From: DATDYA01 sp035289165
GTDB lineage: Bacteria; Patescibacteriota; Patescibacteriia; Magasanikbacterales; GWA2-37-8
Assembly: GCA_035289165.1 (NCBI GenBank)
Contig: DATDYA010000034.1
Coordinates: 1 to 10,773 of the forward strand
DNA length: 10,773 nt
Direction of reading: 5' to 3'
Shown: positions 6,709-10,773 of the stretch, piece after piece
How positions within the stretch are numbered: position 1 is the first letter of the stretch
How the letters are laid out: every line of letters begins with the position of its first letter
Program-made: the position numbers and the translations under genes
Notes under the pieces: model-generated
The model's input: only the letters and a program-made list of their open reading frames with translations
What the model was told of the DNA's origin: nothing
Databases searched by the model: none

Positions 6709-7377
6709 CTATGGCTTAAAATCTTGCGGTAGTACAGCGTCTTCTAGACGATAATCTCCAATCTTCGTTCGAACCAGGTCTTGGCAAAATGCCCCGACGC
6801 CTAACTTTTGACCCAAATCGTTAGCGATAGTCCTAATATAGGTGCCAGCTGAACAAGTTACTTCGATTTTTAACATCGGCCAGGAGTATTCAAGCAGTTT
6901 TAAATCATAAATCTCAATCAAGGCCGGCTCACGCTCGACTTCCATCCCCTTTCGAGCTAAATCGTACAACCTTTTACCATTAACTTGTTTAGCAGAATAC
7001 ATCGGGGGAATCTGTTTCTGCGGGCCAAGAAAAGATTGTAGGATGCTTTGGACAACTTCAAGGTCAGGTTGGTTTTTTATTGGAACAAAATTTTCCTTTA
7101 TTTTTCCAGCTGAATCCAGGGTATCTGACACCGCACCCAAATGAATAATAGCGACGTAAGTCTTGGGCAGAGCTTTAAACCCGTCCAAATCTTTAGTGGC
7201 CTCACGACCAATACCAACGATAAGCAAACCCGTCGCAAATGGGTCAAGGGTGCCCGCGTGACCGACTTTCTCCTTCCTATGTTCCGGATCATTGGCCCTA
7301 ACCCTATTCCTTATATAGGCAACAACATCAAAGCTGGTCCAGCCAGTTGGTTTGTTGATTAAAACATATTTTTTCAT
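6709..7377 (-). CDS. truB: tRNA pseudouridine-55 synthase
   Basis: Isomerises uridine 55 to pseudouridine in the T-psi-C loop of tRNAs. Seen: LINKPTGWTSFDVV near the N-terminus, the catalytic motif GHAGTLDPFATGLL with D45, KTYVAIIHLG, QIPPMYSAKQVNGKRLYDLARKG, and CSAGTYIRTIANDLG near the C-terminus. At 222 residues it is about 90 shorter than the E. coli enzyme (314). The stop falls soon after the catalytic core, so the C-terminal PUA-like domain is absent. It is the first gene of the minus-strand block. In many bacteria the order is infB-rbfA-truB; here truB precedes infB and no rbfA is present. The ATG at 7377 is directly behind a promoter, with no Shine-Dalgarno nearby. Confidence 0.95.
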   Translation of the reverse strand: MKKYVLINKPTGWTSFDVVAYIRNRVRANDPEHRKEKVGHAGTLDPFATGLLIVGIGREATKDLDGFKALPKTYVAIIHLGAVSDTLDSAGKIKENFVPIKNQPDLEVVQSILQSFLGPQKQIPPMYSAKQVNGKRLYDLARKGMEVEREPALIEIYDLKLLEYSWPMLKIEVTCSAGTYIRTIANDLGQKLGVGAFCQDLVRTKIGDYRLEDAVLPQDFKP

Positions 7378-7385
7378 ACGGCCAT

Positions 7386-7414
7386 ATTCTACCTTTAAGA
7401 ACCGGCTTTAGCAA
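7386..7414 (-). promoter_or_regulatory. truB promoter, near-leaderless
   Basis: On the minus strand, TTGCTA (7414-7409) is followed after 17 bases by TAGAAT (7391-7386). The start predicted 6-7 bases downstream falls at about 7379-7380, two or three bases before the truB ATG at 7377. This is likely the main promoter of the truB-infB-trxA-DUF4349-gdhA block. Confidence 0.6.
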
Positions 7415-7489
7415 GCCACGACCAATACTATTGAAAATAATTCCAATTAGTGCTAGGGTTAAGGCAAGAAATTTGTTCTTTCACAAACA

Positions 7490-7536
7490 CTTGGCCAGCT
7501 AATAGGTTATTTTTAGTAACTTATTAGTTGGTCAAG
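7490..7536 (+). other. 20-bp RNA-type hairpin with G-U pairs
   Basis: The arm 7490-7509 pairs with 7517-7536 over all 20 positions, with a 7-base loop (7510-7516). The few departures from a perfect DNA inverted repeat are all G opposite T when read as plus-strand RNA, so they remain pairs in RNA but not on the opposite strand. This points to a plus-strand transcript. The tail after it (TTTC) is too poor in T for a convincing terminator. Confidence 0.7.
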
Positions 7537-7681
7537 TTTCATCTGATTACAATAAAGACTCACACCACCCAAAATCACGAAAGGAAAAAGTTTAGTCCGG
7601 GTAGTTAATCAATCCGTTGCCCTTGCAGATCGCTCGGGAATAACAGCGGATTGAACACGACCTCGTCACGGAGAACACGAC

Positions 7682-8929
7682 ATGAAGCCCGTCACCGATC
7701 GTCTCCTGAAGTACGCTCGGATCGACACCTGTTCGGTCCAGGCCGTGCCCGGCGTGGAGCAGATCCACCCGAGTAGCCCGGGCCAGAAGGTCCTGATCGA
7801 CATGCTCCTGGCCGAGCTGTCCAACCTGAAGGTGCCGCGCGACTGGATCAAGCAGCTCGGCGACGCCTCGTTTCTGATCGAGTCCCCGGCGACCGAGGGA
7901 CACGAGAACGCCCCGCACGTCGTCCTGGCCGCGCATGTGGACACCTACTTCGGATGCCCCGGCGGCGCGAACCCGATCATCCACGAGTACCAGGGCGGTG
8001 ACCTCGCGCTCCCGAACGACGGCGTGTTCATTCCCGCTGAGGACCTCAAGGGGCTCAAGGGCAAGCAGATCATCACCGCGGACGGCACGACACTGCTCGG
8101 CGGTGACGACAAGTGCGGCGTGGCGTCCATCATGACCTTCATCGAGGACATGATGTCGCGCAGCCTCCCGCACGGACCGCTGACCGTCTGGATCTGCACC
8201 GACGAGGAGATCGGCGAGGTTGGCGTGCCGTTCCTGCCCGCGGGCACGGCCGAGAGGTGGGACTTCTTCTGGACCGTGGACGGCGAACAGATCGCGGTCG
8301 TGGACATCGGCTGCTTCTACGGTGCGGGAGTCGACGTCGAGTTCATCGGCAACGACACCCACCCGGGCGTCTCCGGCCGCTCGCTGAAGCCCGCCCACTA
8401 CGCCGCCTGCCGGTTCGTGGACCAGCTCGCCAACGTGCCCACCCCGTGGCAGACGAGCGGCGAGGAGTCGTTCATCTACGTGCCCGCGCTCCCCGCCGGG
8501 ACGGCCGGCAAGAGCCTGATCAAGGTCTTCCCGCGCACCTTCCGCCAGGAGGAGATCCCCGAGATGCGGGAGACGATTCGGCGAGCGGCCGAGGAAGCGG
8601 CCGAGCGCTACGGTGTCAAGGTCGTGGTCAGCGAGGCGAAGGTCCTGTACGTCTCCACCGAGGTCGCGATCGACGCCAACCGCCACCTGCTGCAGCCCGG
8701 CCTGGACGCGCTCCGCGAGTTCGGGGTCGAGGCGAAGCTCCACCGCGTGCGCGCGGGGACCGATGGCGCCATGCTGAACATGACCTACCCGAAGATCCCC
8801 GCCCCGAACATGGGGGCGGGGGCCCGCAACCTGCATGGCGTCCGCGAGTTCGTGGTGGCCGATGAGTTGGAACTCGTCCCGGACATCATCGCCACGATGG
8901 TCCAGACCTACGCCGGCATGTCGCGCTGA
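7682..8929 (+). CDS. pepT: Peptidase T-like M20 metallopeptidase, GC-rich
   Basis: A dizinc aminopeptidase of family M20; the closest match in layout is peptidase T, which removes N-terminal residues from tripeptides in the cytoplasm. The 415-residue length fits. Metal ligands and catalytic residues seen: H85 and D87 in AAHVDTY, D142 in LGGDDKCG, E175 and E176 in CTDEEIG, D200 in WTVDG and H385 in NLHGVREF, with the substrate-contact motif RAGTDGAML (358-366). All are intact, so it should be active. A good ribosome site, GGAGA (7670-7674), lies 7 bases before the ATG, unlike the neighbouring genes. Base composition is far more GC-rich than either flank and codons end mostly in G/C, which suggests transfer from a high-GC donor. 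No transposase or integrase is nearby. Exact substrate is inferred. Confidence 0.9.
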   Translation: MKPVTDRLLKYARIDTCSVQAVPGVEQIHPSSPGQKVLIDMLLAELSNLKVPRDWIKQLGDASFLIESPATEGHENAPHVVLAAHVDTYFGCPGGANPIIHEYQGGDLALPNDGVFIPAEDLKGLKGKQIITADGTTLLGGDDKCGVASIMTFIEDMMSRSLPHGPLTVWICTDEEIGEVGVPFLPAGTAERWDFFWTVDGEQIAVVDIGCFYGAGVDVEFIGNDTHPGVSGRSLKPAHYAACRFVDQLANVPTPWQTSGEESFIYVPALPAGTAGKSLIKVFPRTFRQEEIPEMRETIRRAAEEAAERYGVKVVVSEAKVLYVSTEVAIDANRHLLQPGLDALREFGVEAKLHRVRAGTDGAMLNMTYPKIPAPNMGAGARNLHGVREFVVADELELVPDIIATMVQTYAGMSR

Positions 8930-8987
8930 TCTTCCTACCATTCGCGTTCGCAACCACACACACCCTACCACACCGGCTGGGTGTGAC

Positions 8988-9057
8988 CGTAAGTCAGCCT
9001 AGCCTCCTTGAGAGACAAAATATTGATCATTTATCTCTTGAGGAGGACTGACTTGCG
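8988..9057 (+). other. Long two-part hairpin (23 bp)
   Basis: The outer helix is CGTAAGTCAG (8988-8997) with CTGACTTGCG (9048-9057), 10 bp with one G-U. The inner helix is CCTCCTTGAGAGA (9003-9015) with TCTCTTGAGGAGG (9034-9046), 13 bp with two G-U. An internal loop (five bases against one) separates them, and an 18-base A/T-rich loop closes the end. It lies between the M20 gene and a terminator and could be a processed 3' end or a small structured RNA. No family recognised. Confidence 0.7.
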
Positions 9058-9069
9058 AAAAAATATAAT

Positions 9070-9100
9070 AAAACCACTTATAGTAATATGAGTGGTTTTT
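9070..9100 (+). terminator. Intrinsic terminator after the M20 gene
   Basis: AAAACCACT (9070-9078) pairs with AGTGGTTTT (9091-9099) around a 12-base loop, and the T-run continues to 9100 before AATTAA. It probably ends transcripts from the M20 gene and the hairpin before it, insulating the rny promoter 25 bases later. Confidence 0.75.
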
Positions 9101-9124
9101 AATTAACCAGAGCAAACCCGAAAA

Positions 9125-9153
9125 TTGACACCCCCGCCCTTTTATGCTAGTAT
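9125..9153 (+). promoter_or_regulatory. Strong promoter of rny
   Basis: An exact TTGACA (9125-9130) is followed after 17 bases by TAGTAT (9148-9153), with TGC immediately upstream as an extended -10. The predicted start is near 9160, about 255 bases ahead of the rny ATG. This long leader contrasts with the almost absent leaders of truB and infB. Confidence 0.8.
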
Positions 9154-9159
9154 ATATCT

Positions 9160-9415
9160 ATCATTTATATTTTAATGATTGAGGGATCAGGACGATTCCC
9201 CAGCGATGAAAGAAAAAAGTTCTAACTTTAGCGAAAATACCGACTACAGTATTCGGGACATCAAGTATTATGAACACCATTAATTCGAGAAATAACCTTC
9301 CCAAGTTTACCAGTATCCTACCAGAACCAGCTTCTCGGGTGTTTTAATTTACGCTAAAATTAACTGTCTTTCACCTGGTGGCTCCTGTACTCCTCAATCT
9401 TGAGGATTTTTTATT
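9160..9415 (+). promoter_or_regulatory. Long 5' leader of rny, possibly regulatory
   Basis: About 255 bases separate the promoter start from the rny ATG. Local pairing exists (GGGAT with ATTCCC, 9183-9200; CGAGAA with TTCTCG, 9286-9291 and 9332-9337), and the leader ends in a terminator-like hairpin. It also contains very short frames: 9175-9225 (16 codons), 9206-9283 (25 codons, MKEKSSNFSENTDYS...) and an overlapping 9270-9347 (25 codons). None has a good ribosome site or a recognised product. I see no match to a riboswitch class I know. Confidence 0.45.
9391..9412 (+). terminator. Attenuator-like hairpin at the rny start
   Basis: TCCTCA (9391-9396) pairs with TGAGGA (9401-9406) around the loop ATCT and is followed by six T's (9407-9412). 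The start codon is at 9416. The 3' arm contains GAGG, the only Shine-Dalgarno-like sequence for rny, so the same hairpin could both stop transcription and hide the ribosome site. The stem is short (6 bp), hence the moderate confidence. Confidence 0.5.
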
Positions 9416-10773
9416 ATGAACGAATATTTAGTAATCGGGATGACTCTGGGCGGGTTGGTTATTGGCGGAGGGATCGGATACTTTCTCCGCAAAAAGATCG
9501 CCCAAGCCCAGGTCAATTCCTTGGAAGCCAAGGCCGAGAAGATCTTGACCGAGGCCAAGACCAAACACCAGGAAATCATATTGGAGGCAAAAGAAAAAGC
9601 TGTCCAAACTTTGGATGAGGCCAAGAAAGAGGAAAAACAAATCCGTCAGAATGCTCTCGCCGCTCAACAGCGTTTGGAGAAGCGAGAGACAATGTTCGAC
9701 CAAAAACTCTTAGAGTTCCAAGACAAGCAACAAAAACTCCAAGAAAAAATTGACCGTGTCCAACAGATTAAAACCGAGGTGGAAAAGGTTAAAGAAGAAC
9801 AAGTGGTTAAGTTACAACAAGTTGCCAACTTAACTCGTGATGAAGCCAAGGCAGAGCTTATGAAACAGGTTGAAGACCAAAGCAAGGAAGATCTCATGGG
9901 TCGAATTATTAAACTGGAGAAAGAATCGTCGGAAGTGTTTGAAGAAAAGGCGCGCGAGATTATTATGGATTCCATCCAACGGATGGCTTCTTCCCACGCC
10001 AGCGAAACAACCTCCTCGATTGTCGCTTTACCAAATGACGAAATGAAGGGAAGAATCATCGGCAAAGAAGGACGCAATATTAAAACCATTGAAAAACTTA
10101 CTGGCTGTGAATTAGTTATTGACGACACACCAGAGACCATTATGATCTCTGGCTTCTCCCCGATTCGCCGCCAAATTGCCAAGCTGGCGCTTGAGAAACT
10201 GATGGCCGACGGCCGCATCCAACCAGCGCGTATTGAAGAATTTATTGAAAAAGCTAAACAAGACTTAGCTCTAGACATTAAGAAAGCCGGTGAAGAGGCT
10301 TTATACAAGCTTGGTATTACTGGTCTTGATCCAAAACTAGTCAGCATCGTCGGTCGTTTAAAATACCGTACAAGTTATGGCCAAAATATTTTAAACCACT
10401 CTTTAGAGGTAGCCTACCTTTCTTCTCTCATCGCCGTTGAATTAGGCCTCGACCAAGCCAAAGCCAAAAAATGTGGTTTCTTCCACGACCTTGGTAAAGC
10501 AGTTGACCAAGAAACCCAAGGAACACACCCAGAAATTGGACACATGATTTTGAAAAAGTTCAACATGGATGAAGATGTGGCGCAGGCCGCTCTCACCCAT
10601 CATGACGATAAGCCAATCAACATCTACGCTTCTATCGTGAAAGCCGCTGACGCTATTTCTGGTGCTCGCATTGGGGCACGAAAAGATAGCTACGAATTGT
10701 TTGTTGCTCGCTTAGAAGAATTAGAAAAAACTGCCTCTGGATTCCCAGGTATTGAAAAGGTTTATGCCATTCA
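9416..10773 (+). CDS. rny: Ribonuclease Y, 3' end beyond window
   Basis: A membrane-anchored endoribonuclease that starts mRNA decay. 452 codons are present of a usual ~510-520. In order: a membrane helix (about 4-23), a long charged coiled coil (about 25-190), a KH RNA-binding domain with GRIIGKEGRNIK (212-223), and the HD metal-dependent nuclease domain with H328 (NHSLEVA), H357-D358 (FFHDLGKA), H395-H396-D397 (THHDD) and D412 (KAADAISGAR). All expected metal ligands up to the window end are present. The ATG at 9416 starts MNEYLVIGMTLGGLVIGG, giving the anchor the usual position. GAGG at -14 is the only ribosome-site candidate. The gene has its own strong promoter and a ~255-base leader. 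Confidence 0.97.
   Translation, partial: MNEYLVIGMTLGGLVIGGGIGYFLRKKIAQAQVNSLEAKAEKILTEAKTKHQEIILEAKEKAVQTLDEAKKEEKQIRQNALAAQQRLEKRETMFDQKLLEFQDKQQKLQEKIDRVQQIKTEVEKVKEEQVVKLQQVANLTRDEAKAELMKQVEDQSKEDLMGRIIKLEKESSEVFEEKAREIIMDSIQRMASSHASETTSSIVALPNDEMKGRIIGKEGRNIKTIEKLTGCELVIDDTPETIMISGFSPIRRQIAKLALEKLMADGRIQPARIEEFIEKAKQDLALDIKKAGEEALYKLGITGLDPKLVSIVGRLKYRTSYGQNILNHSLEVAYLSSLIAVELGLDQAKAKKCGFFHDLGKAVDQETQGTHPEIGHMILKKFNMDEDVAQAALTHHDDKPINIYASIVKAADAISGARIGARKDSYELFVARLEELEKTASGFPGIEKVYAI

Larger units (their letters stand above)
7378..7681 (+). other. Intergenic spacer between truB and the M20 gene
   Basis: This 304-base stretch contains no coding frame I would defend. It holds the truB promoter at its left end and a weak forward promoter candidate (TTGAAA 7431-7436, 17 bases, TAGGGT 7454-7459 preceded by TGC). 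It also holds the long hairpin at 7490-7536 and the start of the GC-richer flank from roughly 7590 onward. No clear promoter for the M20 gene is visible: TACAAT at 7548-7553 is a possible -10 but has a poor -35. Confidence 0.6.
8930..9124 (+). other. Spacer downstream of the M20 gene
   Basis: There is no gene here. The GC-rich flank continues to roughly 8990 and contains repeated CACACC(C) units that can pair with GGGTGTG (8979-8985), a possible weak terminator lacking a T-run. Then come the long hairpin at 8988-9057 and an A/T-type terminator at 9070-9100. Confidence 0.6.

Noticed and set aside
8113..8865. 250-codon plus-strand frame inside the M20 gene
   Set aside because: Arg/Pro/Gly-rich out-of-frame reading typical of high-GC DNA, fully overlapped by the real gene.
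7592..8971. 459-codon open frame on the minus strand over the M20 gene
   Set aside because: It is a mirror frame of a GC-rich gene; its protein is Arg/Asp/Gly/His/Val-rich without known motifs, while the plus strand encodes a complete M20 peptidase with all metal ligands.
7378..9124. Transposon or integron cassette around the M20 gene
   Set aside because: I found no transposase, integrase, matching terminal repeats or target duplication by eye; the two flanking hairpins are unrelated in sequence.
9664..10347. 227-codon minus-strand frame over rny
   Set aside because: Ser/Ile-rich shadow of the coiled-coil and KH coding sequence; RNase Y on the plus strand is unambiguous.
1..10773. CRISPR array or tandem repeat array
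   Set aside because: No regularly spaced direct repeats were seen anywhere in the window.

Overview
The window looks like a bacterial chromosome of modest GC content (roughly 40-45% by eye) carrying core translation and RNA-metabolism genes. The likely source is an uncultivated small-genome lineage. Candidatus Patescibacteria (CPR) is my best guess, from the compact layout, the divergent leucyl-tRNA synthetase, a TruB without its C-terminal domain, near-leaderless promoters and few Shine-Dalgarno sites. This is an inference, not proven. One gene (7682-8929) is strongly GC-rich (about 65-75% in the lines I counted) and stands out from everything around it.

Layout. Positions 1-1712 (minus): leuS, cut by the window edge. 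1713-2040: a 328-base intergenic region holding a leuS promoter, a consensus forward promoter whose -35 box overlaps the leuS one, and what reads as two tandem forward small-RNA genes, each with its own promoter and terminator. 2041-7377 (minus): a tight block read in the order truB, infB, trxA, a DUF4349 membrane protein and gdhA, with gaps of 11-61 bases. The same terminator that ends the second small RNA can also end this block. truB and infB each have a promoter so close to the start codon that the mRNA would be leaderless or nearly so. 7378-7681: spacer with a 20-bp RNA-type hairpin. 7682-8929 (plus): a GC-rich peptidase T-like M20 gene, probably acquired. 8930-9415: spacer with a 23-bp two-part hairpin, a terminator, a strong promoter and a ~255-base leader ending in an attenuator-like hairpin. 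9416-10773 (plus): rny (RNase Y), cut by the window edge.

How the genes fit together. LeuS charges tRNA, TruB modifies tRNA, IF-2 starts translation and RNase Y turns over mRNA; these are housekeeping information genes. Thioredoxin, glutamate dehydrogenase and the DUF4349 envelope protein appear to be carried along with infB. The most unusual content is at 1758-2018. The first ~13 nt of the upstream small RNA are perfectly complementary to a stretch that folds as the unpaired junction of the downstream small RNA. I could not match either RNA to a family I know.
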